NCBI RefSeq assembly: GCF_030656345.1
Contig: NZ_JAUSNR010000002.1
Span: 186,001 to 250,000 of the forward strand
DNA: 64,000 bases
Reading direction: 5' to 3'
DNA from: Pseudotabrizicola sp.
GTDB taxonomy: Bacteria > Pseudomonadota > Alphaproteobacteria > Rhodobacterales > Rhodobacteraceae
In this document: piece after piece, positions 24,558 through 37,405 of the stretch
Numbering within the stretch: the first letter of the stretch is position 1
How the letters are laid out: each line of letters opens with the position of its first letter
Translations under genes and position numbers: made by a program
Notes under the pieces: generated by a model
Databases searched by the model: none
What the model was told of the DNA's origin: nothing
The model's input: the letters and a program-made list of their open reading frames with translations, nothing else

Positions 24558-25552
24558 CAACCCTGCCCGCCGCCACCCCGGCCCGCAAACCCGCATCCGG
24601 CGCGCAGCAAAAGCTGCTGGCCTTTGCCAGCCTGATCGTTTTGCTGGTGTTCTTCTCGGTGGCGTCGCCGAACTTCCTGCAAACCTCAAACATGCTGGCC
24701 ATTCTGCAGGCGACATCGGTCAACGGGGTGCTGGCGATTGCGGCCACTTTGGTCATCATCACCGGGGGGATTGATCTGTCGGTCGGCACGCTGATGACAT
24801 TCTGTGCCGTCATGGCGGGGGTGATCCTGACCAATGCCGGGTTGCCGCTGCCCTTTGGCATTGTCGGGGCGATTGCTGCGGGTGCTGTCTGCGGCACCAT
24901 TTCCGGCACGCTGGTCGCCAAGATGAAAATCCCTCCGTTTATCGCCACGTTGGGGATGATGCTGATCCTCAAGGGTCTGTCGCTGATTATTTCGGGCACC
25001 AAGCCGATTTACTTCAACGACACGCCGGGGTTCTCGCAAATCTCCACCGGGTCGTTGATCGGCAAGATCATCCCTTCTGTTCCAGTGCCCAATGGCGTGC
25101 TGATCCTGTTCGTTCTGGCGCTGGTCATCGGCTATGTTTTGAACCGCACTGTGCTTGGCCGGTACTGCTTTGCGCTTGGGTCCAATGAAGAGGCGGTGCG
25201 CCTGTCCGGCGTGAATACCGATGCATGGAAGATCGCCATCTACGCCTTGGCAGGCAGCATCTGTGGCATTGCTGGGCTGATCATCGCGTCACGCCTGAAC
25301 TCGGCGCAGCCCGCACTGGGGCTGGGGTATGAGCTGGACGCCATCGCCGCCGTGGTCATCGGGGGCACCTCGCTGGCCGGGGGGCGCGGGTCGATCCTTG
25401 GCACCATGATCGGCGCGCTGATCATGGCCGTGCTGCTGAACGGATTGCGCGTCATGTCGGTGGCGCAGGAATGGCAGACCGTTGTCACCGGCGGAATCAT
25501 CATCGCCGCCGTTTACGCCGACATGCTGCGCCGCCGCCGCGCGGCCAGCTGA
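24554..25552 (+). CDS. Sugar ABC transporter permease (RbsC-like)
   Basis: A 332-residue membrane permease of the RbsC/BPD_transp_2 family with about eight to ten helices. The conserved motifs [20 protein letters not shown] near residue 73, [21 protein letters not shown] near residue 257, and [15 protein letters not shown] near residue 210 are those of carbohydrate-uptake permeases. It follows the ATPase with ATGA overlap and is followed by the binding-protein gene after 79 bases. Confidence 0.93.
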   Translation: MTTLPAATPARKPASGAQQKLLAFASLIVLLVFFSVASPNFLQTSNMLAILQATSVNGVLAIAATLVIITGGIDLSVGTLMTFCAVMAGVILTNAGLPLPFGIVGAIAAGAVCGTISGTLVAKMKIPPFIATLGMMLILKGLSLIISGTKPIYFNDTPGFSQISTGSLIGKIIPSVPVPNGVLILFVLALVIGYVLNRTVLGRYCFALGSNEEAVRLSGVNTDAWKIAIYALAGSICGIAGLIIASRLNSAQPALGLGYELDAIAAVVIGGTSLAGGRGSILGTMIGALIMAVLLNGLRVMSVAQEWQTVVTGGIIIAAVYADMLRRRRAAS

Positions 25553-25631
25553 CACATCAACCAGAGGGCGACGAACGCCCCAAATACTTTGCCCGCACTC
25601 ATCAACATCGCACACCATGGGAGGATACCCG

Positions 25632-26579
25632 ATGTTCACCAGACGCACCTTGCTTGCCGCCGCATCCGCCACCGCGCTGATGCTGTCCACCAGCCTCGCT
25701 CACGCGCAGGACAAGATCTACATCCCGCTCGTCTCCAAGGGCTTCCAGCATCAGTTCTGGCAGGCCGTGAAGGCCGGTGCCGATCAGGCCGCCGCCGAAT
25801 TCGGGGTCGAGGTCACATTTGAGGGACCCGATACCGAGGCCCAGGTCGATAAACAGATGGACATGCTGTCCGCTGCTCTGGCGAAAAAGCCTGCCGCTTT
25901 GGGCTTTGCCGCGCTTGACAGTCAGGCCGCAACCCCGCTGCTGCGTCAGGCGCAAGAGGCGGGCATCCCGGTCATCGCCTTTGACTCCGGGGTTGACAGC
26001 GATATCCCGGCCACCACCGTCACCACCAACAACCTTGCCGCCGCTGCACTGGCCGCCGATAAGATGGCCGAGCTGATCGGCGGTGCGGGCAAGGTGGCGC
26101 TGGTGGTGCACGACCAGACCTCACGCACCGGGATCGACCGGCGTGATGGCTTTGTGAACCGCATGGCAGAGGCCTATCCGGACATCGAGATCGTCGATAT
26201 CCAGTATGGCGGCGGCGATCAGCTGATGTCGACCGAGATCACCAAGGCGATGCTGACCGCGCATCCCGACATGAAGGGTGTGTTTGGCGCGAACGAAGGG
26301 TCGGCGCTGGGGGTAATCAACGCTGTGCGGGAAACCAACACCCAGGGGCTGATCGTCATCGGCTACGACTCGGGGGCCGCCCAAAAGGCCGCCGTGCGCG
26401 ATGGTCTGATGGCGGGCGCGATCACCCAAAGCCCGGTCGGCATGGGCTATGAAACGGTCAAGGCCGCAATCGCGGCAACCAAGGGCGAGATGCTGCCAAA
26501 GACCATCGACTCGGGCTTTGCATGGTACGACGCCACCAACATGGACGCGCCGGAAATCGCCGCCGTCCTGTACGACTGA
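25632..26579 (+). CDS. Periplasmic sugar-binding protein (RbsB-like)
   Basis: A 315-residue binding protein of the Peripla_BP_4 class. A signal peptide (MFTRRTLLAAASATALML, cleaved after AHAQ near residue 25) is followed by IPLVSKGFQHQFWQAVKAG, the usual first strand and helix of ribose/galactose binders. FDSGVD near residue 117, EGSALGVINAV near residue 225 and IGYDSG near residue 244 line the ligand cleft. The ATG at 25632 is supported by GGGAGGAT upstream. Its ligand is probably the same sugar as the downstream catabolic enzymes. Confidence 0.92.
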   Translation: MFTRRTLLAAASATALMLSTSLAHAQDKIYIPLVSKGFQHQFWQAVKAGADQAAAEFGVEVTFEGPDTEAQVDKQMDMLSAALAKKPAALGFAALDSQAATPLLRQAQEAGIPVIAFDSGVDSDIPATTVTTNNLAAAALAADKMAELIGGAGKVALVVHDQTSRTGIDRRDGFVNRMAEAYPDIEIVDIQYGGGDQLMSTEITKAMLTAHPDMKGVFGANEGSALGVINAVRETNTQGLIVIGYDSGAAQKAAVRDGLMAGAITQSPVGMGYETVKAAIAATKGEMLPKTIDSGFAWYDATNMDAPEIAAVLYD

Positions 26580-27446
<867 letters not shown>

Positions 27447-27454
27447 GGCCCAAA

Positions 27455-29756
<2,302 letters not shown>

Positions 29757-29767
29757 AAGGATCTGAT

Positions 29768-30613
29768 ATGAAACTCCTCCGTCATGGCGCTGCGGGCGCT
29801 GAACGTCCCGGTCTGCTGCATTCGGATGGCACCATCCGTGACCTGACCGGCATTGTGCCCGATATTGCCGGCGATGTGCTGTCTGATGCCGGCCTGTCGG
29901 GCTTGCGCGGCGTGGATGTGGGCAGCCTGCCGGTGGTGGCGGCTGACAGCCGGCTTGGGCCCTGCGTTGCAGGCACCGGAAAATTCATCTGCATCGGCCT
30001 GAACTACGCCGACCATGCCGCCGAATCCGGGCTGGCCGTGCCGCCCGAGCCGGTCATCTTCATGAAGGCCACCAGCGCCATCGTCGGCCCGAACGACCCG
30101 ATCATCATCCCCCGCACATCGGAGAAAACCGACTGGGAGGTGGAGCTGGGCGTGATCATCGGGACACGGGCGAAATACGTCTCGGAAGCCGACGCGCTGA
30201 ATTATGTCGCGGGCTATGCCGTGACCAATGATGTCAGTGAACGCGCGTTTCAGGCCGAACGGGCCGGACAATGGACCAAGGGCAAAAGCTGCGACAACTT
30301 CGGTCAGCTTGGCCCCTGGCTGGTAACGCGCGACGAGGTGGCGGACCCGCAGGCCCTGTCAATGTGGCTGAAGGTAAACGGCCAGACCATGCAGGACGGG
30401 TCCACCAAGACCATGGTCTACGGCGTGGCGCATGTGGTCAGCTATCTGTCGCAGTTCATGACCCTGCATCCGGGCGATGTGATTTCTACCGGCACCCCAC
30501 CCGGCGTGGGCATGGGGATGAAGCCGCCGCGCTACCTGAAGGCGGGCGATGTGGTGGAACTGGGCATCGAAGGTCTGGGCCAGCAGCGTCAGGATGTGAT
30601 CGCCGACAGCTGA
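29768..30613 (+). CDS. FAH-family hydrolase, probable 2,4-diketo-3-deoxy-sugar-acid hydrolase
   Basis: A 281-residue fumarylacetoacetate-hydrolase-fold enzyme. Metal ligands are visible as Glu124 and Glu126 (DWEVELGVI) and Asp155 (TNDVSERAFQ); GQWTKGKSCDNFGQLGPWL and ISTGTPPGVGMG complete the family signature. Such enzymes split 2,4-diketo-3-deoxy-L-fuconate or -rhamnonate into pyruvate and lactate, or the pentonate into pyruvate and glycolate. It is the last gene of the operon, 11 bases after the SDR, and is followed by a terminator hairpin. Confidence 0.85.
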   Translation: MKLLRHGAAGAERPGLLHSDGTIRDLTGIVPDIAGDVLSDAGLSGLRGVDVGSLPVVAADSRLGPCVAGTGKFICIGLNYADHAAESGLAVPPEPVIFMKATSAIVGPNDPIIIPRTSEKTDWEVELGVIIGTRAKYVSEADALNYVAGYAVTNDVSERAFQAERAGQWTKGKSCDNFGQLGPWLVTRDEVADPQALSMWLKVNGQTMQDGSTKTMVYGVAHVVSYLSQFMTLHPGDVISTGTPPGVGMGMKPPRYLKAGDVVELGIEGLGQQRQDVIADS

Positions 30614-30625
30614 GGGCGTTGCGTA

Positions 30626-30648
30626 GCCCGGCCCTTTCGGGGCCGGGC
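30626..30648 (+). terminator. Terminator hairpin after the FAH-hydrolase gene
   Basis: GCCCGGCCC (30626-30634) pairs with GGGCCGGGC (30640-30648) in a perfect 9-bp stem with a 5-base loop, 12 bases after the stop. It is followed by CTTTCGGTT, a weak T-rich tail. Confidence 0.7.
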
Positions 30649-31038
30649 CTTTCGGTTGGTTGCCAGCGGAGGCTTCCCCCTGTATCAAAGCTGTGGGAAT
30701 ATATATATATCAAAGTCTTAGCCCGTACGCTCAGCGTTTTCCCGCACATGGACGGGCTGCGTGGTGCCTGTGGCTGCTCGGGCTGGGGGGCCAGCCCCCC
30801 GTCTCTTTGCTCCTCCCCCCGGGATATTTGGGAACAGATGATGGGCCAAAGGGGCAGACGGGCTGCCGGGGCGTTTCGGTTTGACGCGTCTGGGCGGTGG
30901 CGTTAGCTCCATTGTGTGGAAATCGGGGAAAGCGATGCCGGTGTTTTGGGTCCATCCTCCGGGTGTTGGACGCAGCCTCTGCGCGCCGCGTCTTCCCCTG
31001 CCATTTTGATGTTTTTCTGAACTGCAAAGGACTGCGAC
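30649..31038. repeat. 390-base intergenic region with (AT)6 run, GC hairpin and CCCGGGATATTT element
   Basis: No gene is supported here. Features seen: a TATCAAAG direct repeat (30683-30690 and 30708-30715) flanking an (AT)6 run at 30699-30710; GGGGGG/CCCCCC hairpin arms at 30785-30790 and 30795-30800; and a CCCCCCGGGATATTTGGG stretch near 30815-30832. The last resembles a dispersed intergenic motif common in Rhodobacteraceae, which is an assignment from memory. The promoter of gnd should lie in the right half. Confidence 0.45.
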
Positions 31039-32439
31039 ATGACGCAAACGCATACCGGCCTGATCGGCCTTGGCACGATGGGGGCGGCGCTGGCGCTGAA
31101 CATTGCCGAGAAGGGGTTTCCGATTGCGGTGTGGAACCGGACCGGATCGGTCACGCAGGCCTTTCACGACGGTGCGGGTGAGCTGGCGTCGCGGATCACA
31201 CCTACCGACACGCTGGAGGCGCTGGTGCAGGCGATTGTGCCGCCGCGCGCTATCATCCTGATGGTACCGGCAGGGCAGGCAGTGGATGACCAGCTGGCGG
31301 CGCTGACCCCGCTGCTTGGGCCGGAGGATCTGGTGATCGACGCGGGCAACGCCAATTTCCGCGACACCAACCGGCGCGACGGGGCGGAGTTGCCGTTCCG
31401 CTTCATGGGCATCGGCGTGTCGGGCGGCGAAGAGGGCGCGCGGCACGGCCCGGCGATCATGGCGGGTGGGCCGCAGGCGGCATGGGGCCAGATGCAAGAC
31501 CTGTTGCAGGCGATAGCGGCGCGGGCCGAGGATGGCAGCGCATGTGCCGACCATATGGGCCCATCGGGTGCGGGTCATTTCGTGAAGGCGGTGCACAATG
31601 GCATTGAATATGCCGATATGCAGATGATTTCCGAGGTTTACGGCGTGATGCGCGACGGGTTGGGACTGGCGGCGGCGGATGTTGCGCCGGTGTTTGCGCG
31701 CTGGAATGAAGGGGTGCTGCAATCCTATCTGATCGAGATTTCGGCGGCAGTGGCGGCGGCGACTGATCCCGAGACCGGCGCGGCAATGCTGGATGTGATC
31801 GTCGACGCGGCGGGGCAAAAGGGCACCGGGCGCTGGACGGCGGTAGAGGCGCAGCATCTGGCGGCGCCGGTGCCGGTGATCGAGGCGGCGGTGATGGCGC
31901 GCAATGTTTCGGCCCGGCGCGACGAGCGGGCGGCGGGTGAGGCCCGCTTTGGCAAGGCGGGGGGGCCGGTCGATCTGTCGCTGGACGATCTGGAAGCCGC
32001 GATGATTGCGGGCAAGATCCTGTGCTATGCCCAAGGTTTCGCGATGATGACTGCGGCGGCCAGGGAGTTCGACTGGGCGCTGGACATGCCTGCGATTGCG
32101 CGGGTCTGGCGGGCGGGCTGCATCATCCGGTCGTCGATGCTGAACGACATGGCGCAGGCCTTGGCCGAAGACTCTGCGCGCAATCTGATACTGGCGCCGT
32201 TCTTTGCCGGGCTGCTGGATGCCAGCCTGCCCGCCCTGCGCCGGGTGGTGGCGGCGGGGACCTTGCACGGGTTGCCTTTGCCCGCGCTGTCGGCGGGGCT
32301 GTCGTGGTTTGATCTTATGCGGCAGGCGCGCGGCACCGCCAATATGGTGCAGGGCCAGCGCGATTTCTTTGGCGCGCATGGCTTTGACCGGCTGGATGGC
32401 AAGGATCTGCGGCACGGGCCCTGGGGGAACGGGGCCTAA
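31039..32439 (+). CDS. gnd: 6-phosphogluconate dehydrogenase, decarboxylating
   Basis: A 466-residue enzyme of the long (homodimeric) type. The N-terminal Rossmann motif GLGTMGAAL (residues about 10-18) and WNRT suggest NADP. The substrate signature GVSGGEEGARHGPAIMAGG (near 125-143) and SGAGHFVKAVHNGIEYADMQ (near 178-197) with catalytic Lys, His and Asn are present; the helical C-terminal domain ends with the usual RRD-less GQRDFFGAHGFDR segment. It converts 6-phosphogluconate to ribulose 5-phosphate. Its 3' end overlaps the convergent LysR-type gene by four bases. Confidence 0.95.
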   Translation: MTQTHTGLIGLGTMGAALALNIAEKGFPIAVWNRTGSVTQAFHDGAGELASRITPTDTLEALVQAIVPPRAIILMVPAGQAVDDQLAALTPLLGPEDLVIDAGNANFRDTNRRDGAELPFRFMGIGVSGGEEGARHGPAIMAGGPQAAWGQMQDLLQAIAARAEDGSACADHMGPSGAGHFVKAVHNGIEYADMQMISEVYGVMRDGLGLAAADVAPVFARWNEGVLQSYLIEISAAVAAATDPETGAAMLDVIVDAAGQKGTGRWTAVEAQHLAAPVPVIEAAVMARNVSARRDERAAGEARFGKAGGPVDLSLDDLEAAMIAGKILCYAQGFAMMTAAAREFDWALDMPAIARVWRAGCIIRSSMLNDMAQALAEDSARNLILAPFFAGLLDASLPALRRVVAAGTLHGLPLPALSAGLSWFDLMRQARGTANMVQGQRDFFGAHGFDRLDGKDLRHGPWGNGA

Positions 32440-33368
32440 CCCGCCGGGGTCAGCTGGCCCTGCCTTATGATCTGGTCAATCAGGCGGCTGAGCGCAGGCG
32501 TAATCGCCTGCCCTTTGCGGGTGATCAGCCCGTAAGAGCCGACATCGATCTGCAGCGGTGTGTCGAGCGAGACGTAGCCGCTGCCGGGGGTGCAGAATAC
32601 ATCGGTGACGGCCTGCGCCAATGGCGCGATGGCATTGGTTTGTCGCACCATTGTCAGGGTCAGCAGGAAGGACGCCGTTGTCAGGCTTTGCCGGGGCGGC
32701 GGCAGGCTGTGCTGCTCAAAAGCGCGGGTCATGGCGCGGTTCAGCGGCGAGGGTTCGGCGGGCATCACCCAGTCAAACCGCATCAGATCGGACAGGTCGA
32801 CCGCACCCTGCCCGGCCAGAGGATGATCTTGCCGGACCAGCAGGGCCACAGGTTCGGTGCCCAGGGGGGCGATGGTGAAGTCATTGCTGTCGTCCGGGCC
32901 GGTCGGGCGGCCCAGAACCAGATCGAGCCGCCCGGCCCGCAGCTCCTGACACAGCAGCGCGGAGGGGGCGACAGAGACATCGGCGGTGATGTTGGGGTGG
33001 GTCAGCCGCAGGGTGCGCAGCGCGGGAAGCATCAAGGACAGGGCCGGGGCAGTGACGGACCCCAGTCGCAGATGGCCGCTGTCGCCGGAGGCGAGGCCCG
33101 AAATTTCGGCGGTGGCCTCTTGCAACTCCGTCAGAATACGGCGGGCGCGGGCGGCAAGGGCGGTGCCCACGACGGTCAGGGCGATGCCCCGGCCAGAGCG
33201 TTCGTGGATAGGCTGCCCCAGAATATCCTCAATCTCAACGATCAGGCGTGAGGCGGTCGGCTGCGACACGCCGGTCAGATCGGCGGCGGTTGTGATGCGG
33301 CGGGTGTCGGCCAGATGCGCCAGAAGCCGCAGATGGGTCATTTTCAGGTGGTGCAGGGGCAGGATCAT
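32436..33368 (-). CDS. gbpR: LysR-family regulator of the chvE sugar locus (GbpR-like)
   Basis: A 310-residue LysR regulator. The N-terminal HTH reads THLRLLAHLADTRRITTAADL then GVSQPTASRLIVEIED, and the C-terminal sensor is a two-lobe LysR_substrate domain (about 95-300). It is divergent from chvE, the arrangement of gbpR/chvE in Agrobacterium, where GbpR activates chvE with L-arabinose, D-galactose or D-fucose. The 173-base gap contains an AGTATATACT palindrome. The gene symbol is transferred on context and overall pattern. Confidence 0.82.
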   Translation of the reverse strand: MILPLHHLKMTHLRLLAHLADTRRITTAADLTGVSQPTASRLIVEIEDILGQPIHERSGRGIALTVVGTALAARARRILTELQEATAEISGLASGDSGHLRLGSVTAPALSLMLPALRTLRLTHPNITADVSVAPSALLCQELRAGRLDLVLGRPTGPDDSNDFTIAPLGTEPVALLVRQDHPLAGQGAVDLSDLMRFDWVMPAEPSPLNRAMTRAFEQHSLPPPRQSLTTASFLLTLTMVRQTNAIAPLAQAVTDVFCTPGSGYVSLDTPLQIDVGSYGLITRKGQAITPALSRLIDQIIRQGQLTPAG

Positions 33369-33393
33369 GGCGGCGCATCCATATCAATCTTGC

Positions 33394-33403
33394 AGTATAT
33401 ACT
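33394..33403. promoter_or_regulatory. AGTATATACT palindrome in the gbpR-chvE intergenic region
   Basis: A perfect 10-base palindrome lies 26 bases upstream of the gbpR start and about 140 bases upstream of chvE. LysR regulators usually bind AT-rich dyads near their own promoter, so this is a candidate GbpR site. Similar palindromes of this length can arise by chance. Confidence 0.3.
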
Positions 33404-33541
33404 TCATGTAATCTCATTTGACGGGAATGTGTCCTTTGGTCAATGTCCCGCCTGATCGCGGTCCTTGTGCGCGCAGCGCCTGGGGAACGGACAAACCGCC
33501 GCGACATTGCCGTGTTTCATGGCATCTGGGAGGAGAGAGAT

Positions 33542-34609
33542 ATGAAATTCACAAAACGTGCTGTGCTGAAACTGGCGGTTGCCGCCACGCTGCTGGGCAG
33601 CCCTGCCTTTGCGCAGGACAAGGGCACTGTTGGCATCGCCATGCCGACCAAATCTTCGGCGCGCTGGATCTCGGACGGCGAGTCGATGGTGAAGCAGTTC
33701 ACCGAAGCGGGCTACGGCACCGATCTGCAATATGCCGAGGATGACATCCCGAACCAGCTGGCGCAGATCGAGAACATGATCACCAAGGGTGTGAAGGTTC
33801 TGGTCATCGCCGCGATTGACGGCACCACGCTGTCGAACGCGCTGGAAAACGCGGCTGCATCGGACATCAAGGTCATTGCCTATGACCGTCTGATCCGTGA
33901 AAGCGGCGATGTCAGCTATTACGCGACCTTTGACAACTTCAAGGTCGGCGTGCAGCAGGCCGAAAGCCTTGTGAAGGGCCTGAACGAGCGCTTCCCTGAT
34001 GCAAAGCCGCACAATGTGGAGCTGTTCGGCGGCTCGCCCGACGACAACAACGCGTTCTTCTTCTACAACGGCGCGATGTCGGTGCTGCAGCCGCTGATCG
34101 ATTCCGGCGATATCGTGGTGCCATCGGGTCAGATGGGCATGGATGTGGTCGGCACCCTGCGTTGGGATGGCGCTGTGGCGCAGTCGCGGATGGATAACCT
34201 GCTGTCGGCCAATTATGGCGACAAGGTTCTGCACGGCGCTTTGTCGCCCTATGACGGGCTGTCAATCGGCATCCTGTCGTCGCTGAAGGGCGTGGGCTAT
34301 GGCTCGGGTGATCTGGCAATGCCGATCGTGACCGGGCAGGATGCTGAAGTGCCAAGCGTGAAGTCGATGATCGCGGGCGAGCAGTATTCGACCGTGTTCA
34401 AGGACACCCGCGAACTGGCCCGCGTGACCGTGGGCATGGTCGAGGCGCTGCTGACCGGATCAGAGCCGGAAATCAACGACACCGAGACCTATGACAACGG
34501 CGTCAAGGTCATCCCGTCCTATTTGCTGGAGCCGGTATCGGTGGATGCGTCGAACTATGAGGAAATCCTTGTAGGCTCGGGCTATTACACCGCCGACCAG
34601 ATCAAGTAA
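33542..34609 (+). CDS. chvE: Multiple-sugar-binding periplasmic protein ChvE
   Basis: A 355-residue binding protein. A signal peptide ([18 protein letters not shown], cleaved after FAQ near residue 23) precedes [20 protein letters not shown], the typical ChvE opening. VIAAIDGTT near residue 82, [20 protein letters not shown] near residue 113, and FFFYNGAM near residue 175 line the cleft. ChvE-type proteins bind L-arabinose, D-galactose, D-glucose, D-xylose and D-fucose. The ATG at 33542 follows GGGAGGAGAG. First gene of the chvE-gguABC operon and followed by a 15-bp hairpin. Confidence 0.93.
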   Translation: MKFTKRAVLKLAVAATLLGSPAFAQDKGTVGIAMPTKSSARWISDGESMVKQFTEAGYGTDLQYAEDDIPNQLAQIENMITKGVKVLVIAAIDGTTLSNALENAAASDIKVIAYDRLIRESGDVSYYATFDNFKVGVQQAESLVKGLNERFPDAKPHNVELFGGSPDDNNAFFFYNGAMSVLQPLIDSGDIVVPSGQMGMDVVGTLRWDGAVAQSRMDNLLSANYGDKVLHGALSPYDGLSIGILSSLKGVGYGSGDLAMPIVTGQDAEVPSVKSMIAGEQYSTVFKDTRELARVTVGMVEALLTGSEPEINDTETYDNGVKVIPSYLLEPVSVDASNYEEILVGSGYYTADQIK

Positions 34610-34624
34610 GACCACGCGATCTTT

Positions 34625-34658
34625 CCGGGCCTGTCTGCCGTTTGGCGGGCAGGCCCGG
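34625..34658 (+). terminator. Long hairpin between chvE and gguA
   Basis: CCGGGCCTGTCTGCC (34625-34639) pairs with GGCGGGCAGGCCCGG (34644-34658), 15 bp with two G-U pairs in the RNA and a 4-base loop. It lies 15 bases after the chvE stop and 18 before the gguA start. It probably makes binding-protein mRNA more abundant than that of the membrane components. Confidence 0.65.
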
Positions 34659-34676
34659 TTTGCCTTGGGAGGGATG

Positions 34677-36206
34677 ATGACAACGCTTCTGGAAATGCGC
34701 GGGATCAGCAAGCTGTTCCCCGGCGTGCGGGCGCTGGACCGTGTGAACCTGTCGGTCGAGGCCGGTGAAATCCATGCGATCTGCGGTGAGAACGGCGCGG
34801 GCAAATCGACGCTGATGAAGGTGCTGTCAGGGGTTTACCCGCATGGCAGCTATGAGGGCGACATCGTTTATGACGGTGAGACGCTGGCGATGAAGTCGAT
34901 CACGGATTCGGAAGCCAAAGGCATCATCATCATCCATCAGGAACTGGCGCTGGTGCCCTTGCTGTCGATTGCCGAGAACCTGTTTCTGGGCAACGAGGTG
35001 GCAAAGGCCGGTGTGATCAACTGGCCGCTGGCATTCCAGAAAACCACCGAACTGCTGAAAAAGGTCGGTTTGAATGAGGCACCGACCACCATTGTCGGCA
35101 AGCTGGGCGTGGGCAAGCAACAGCTTATCGAGATTGCCAAGGCATTGGCCAAGGATGTGCGGCTGCTGATCCTTGATGAACCCACCGCCGCGCTTCAGGA
35201 AAACGACAGCCAGAAGCTGCTGGATCTGATGCTGGAGCTGAAGGCGCAGGGCGTCACGCAGATCATTATCAGCCACAAGCTGAACGAGATTGGCCGCGTG
35301 GCGGATCGCACCACGATCATCCGCGATGGCACCACGGTATCGACCCTTAACCGCGAAGACATCACGGAAGACCGCATCATCCGCGACATGGTGGGCCGCG
35401 ACATGGCGCATCGCTATCCCGACCGCACCCCGAACCCCGGCGAGATGCTGCTGGAGGTCAAGGGCTGGAACGTGTTCCACCCCGACCAGAAAGACCGCCA
35501 GACCATCCGCAACGCCGGGTTCACGGTGCGCAAGGGCGAGATTGTGGGTATTGCCGGGCTGATGGGGGCGGGCCGTACCGAACTGGCGATGAGCCTGTTC
35601 GGCCATAGTTATGGCCGCAACATCAGCGGCGAGATTTCGATGGGTGGCAAGCCGGTGGACACATCCACCGTGACCAAGGCCGTCGCGGCGGGTCTGGCCT
35701 ATGTGACCGAAGACCGCAAGGCGCTGGGCCTGATCCTCGAAGAACCGATCCTGCGCAACATCAGCCTTGCCAACCTTGCCGGCATCGCCCGGCGCGGCGT
35801 GCTGAACCAGCGGCGTGAGGCGCAGGTGGCCGAAGATTACCGCCGCGCCATGAACATCCGCACCCCGAATGTGCAGCAAAAGGTGGTGAACCTGTCGGGC
35901 GGCAACCAGCAAAAGGTGGTGCTGTCGAAATGGCTGTTCACTGATCCGCAGGTGCTGATCCTTGATGAACCCACACGCGGCATCGACGTGGGCGCGAAGT
36001 TTGAAATTTACAACATCATGAACCAGCTGGCCGCCGATGGCCGGGGGATCGTGATGATCAGCTCGGAAATGCCCGAGCTGCTGGGCATGTGCGACCGCAT
36101 CTATGTGATGAATGAGGGCCGGATCGTGGGGGAATTGTCCCGCGCCGAGGCGTCGCAGGAACGCATCATGGCCATGATCCTGAATTCAGTTGGGAAGGCG
36201 GCTTAA
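34677..36206 (+). CDS. gguA: Multiple-sugar ABC transporter ATP-binding protein GguA
   Basis: A 509-residue double ATPase. First domain: [12 protein letters not shown] (near 36-47), [37 protein letters not shown]. Second domain: [42 protein letters not shown] and [13 protein letters not shown]. The ATG at 34677 is chosen because GGAGG ends four bases before; ATG at 34674 and TTG at 34665 are in frame but too close to or inside the ribosome-binding site. The gene directly abuts gguB (stop TAA then ATG). Confidence 0.93.
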   Translation: MTTLLEMRGISKLFPGVRALDRVNLSVEAGEIHAICGENGAGKSTLMKVLSGVYPHGSYEGDIVYDGETLAMKSITDSEAKGIIIIHQELALVPLLSIAENLFLGNEVAKAGVINWPLAFQKTTELLKKVGLNEAPTTIVGKLGVGKQQLIEIAKALAKDVRLLILDEPTAALQENDSQKLLDLMLELKAQGVTQIIISHKLNEIGRVADRTTIIRDGTTVSTLNREDITEDRIIRDMVGRDMAHRYPDRTPNPGEMLLEVKGWNVFHPDQKDRQTIRNAGFTVRKGEIVGIAGLMGAGRTELAMSLFGHSYGRNISGEISMGGKPVDTSTVTKAVAAGLAYVTEDRKALGLILEEPILRNISLANLAGIARRGVLNQRREAQVAEDYRRAMNIRTPNVQQKVVNLSGGNQQKVVLSKWLFTDPQVLILDEPTRGIDVGAKFEIYNIMNQLAADGRGIVMISSEMPELLGMCDRIYVMNEGRIVGELSRAEASQERIMAMILNSVGKAA

Positions 36207-37397
36207 ATGTCGGAAAAGAACTATCTGGGCAGCCATCTGCGGGAATACGGGATGATCATGGCGCTGGTCGCCATCGTGTTTTTCTTTACCGTGATCGTGC
36301 GCGCCAGCATCAACGTCGATTTCCTGTCGGCGCAGAACATCACCAACCTGTTTTTGCAGAATTCCTACGTCATCATCATGGCGCTGGGGATGCTTTTGGT
36401 GATCGTGGCCGGGCATATCGATCTGTCGATCGGGTCGGTCGTGGGCTTTACCGGCGCGGTGGCGGCGGTGCTGACCGTCAATCTGGGCTGGCCGGTGTTT
36501 GCGGTGATCCCGGCCTGTCTGATCGTGGGCGGGCTGATCGGCGCGGCCCAAGGGTACTGGGTGGCCTATTGGAAGATTCCATCCTTTATCGTGACGCTGG
36601 CGGGGATGCTGGTGTTTCGCGGATCGACGCTGTGGTTGTTGAATGGCCAGAACATCGGGCCGTTTCCGCGCAGTTTTCAGTCGCTGTCCACCGGGTTTAT
36701 TCCAGACATCTTTGGCGATGCCGATCAGGCGCTGTTCGGCATGGACCGGCTGAACGGTACCGCGCTGCTGATCGTGGTGGTTGCGGCCTGTTTTGTGGTC
36801 TTTCTTGGCCTGCGCAAGCGGGCGCAGGATGCTGGCTTTGGCGTGACGCCGGAACCGGCGGTGGTGTTCTGGATCCGCAATGCCATTGTCTGCGGCGCGC
36901 TGATCTTTGTCGGCTACAAGCTGGCGATCTTCCGCGGCCTGCCCAATGTGGTGATGGTGCTGGCGGTGCTGACGGTGATCTATGCCTTCTTCACCGAGCA
37001 GACCACCAGCGGCCGGCGCATCTATGCGCTGGGGGGCAATGAAAAGGCGGCGAAGCTCTCGGGGATCAAGACCGAACGGCTGGTGTTTTTCTGCTTTGTC
37101 AACATGGGCGTGCTGGCGGCACTGGCCGGAATGATCGTGGCCGCGCGCCTGAACTCCTCCACCCCCAAGGCCGGGGCCGGGTTCGAGCTTGACGTGATTG
37201 CCGCAGTGTTCATCGGTGGGGCCTCGATGACCGGCGGGTCGGGCAAGATTGTCGGCGTTGTGGTCGGTGCACTGATCATGGGCGTGATGAACAATGGCAT
37301 GTCGATCATGGGCATCGGCATTGACTATCAGCAGGTGATCAAGGGGCTGGTGCTGCTCGCCGCTGTCATCTTTGACGTTTACAACAAGAATAAGTGA
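36207..37397 (+). CDS. gguB: Multiple-sugar ABC transporter permease GguB
   Basis: A 396-residue membrane protein of the RbsC/XylH family with about ten helices. Motifs: MLLVIVAGHIDLSIGSVVGF near residue 64, YALGGNEKAAKLSGIKTERL near residue 273, and GFELDVIAAVFIGGASMTGG near residue 325. It is longer than ribose permeases (about 320 residues), as expected for XylH/GguB types, because of an insert near residues 145-235. It forms the membrane pore with GguA and takes sugar from ChvE. Confidence 0.93.
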   Translation: MSEKNYLGSHLREYGMIMALVAIVFFFTVIVRASINVDFLSAQNITNLFLQNSYVIIMALGMLLVIVAGHIDLSIGSVVGFTGAVAAVLTVNLGWPVFAVIPACLIVGGLIGAAQGYWVAYWKIPSFIVTLAGMLVFRGSTLWLLNGQNIGPFPRSFQSLSTGFIPDIFGDADQALFGMDRLNGTALLIVVVAACFVVFLGLRKRAQDAGFGVTPEPAVVFWIRNAIVCGALIFVGYKLAIFRGLPNVVMVLAVLTVIYAFFTEQTTSGRRIYALGGNEKAAKLSGIKTERLVFFCFVNMGVLAALAGMIVAARLNSSTPKAGAGFELDVIAAVFIGGASMTGGSGKIVGVVVGALIMGVMNNGMSIMGIGIDYQQVIKGLVLLAAVIFDVYNKNK

Positions 37398-37405
37398 GGG
37401 CTGCC

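Noticed and set aside
22776-24716. 646-codon minus-strand frame opposite the ABC ATPase gene
   Set aside because: Antisense to a clear RbsA-type ATPase and without protein-like motifs.
30718-32415. 565-codon minus-strand frame opposite gnd
   Set aside because: gnd carries all family motifs on the plus strand; this frame is Arg/Gln/His-rich shadow.
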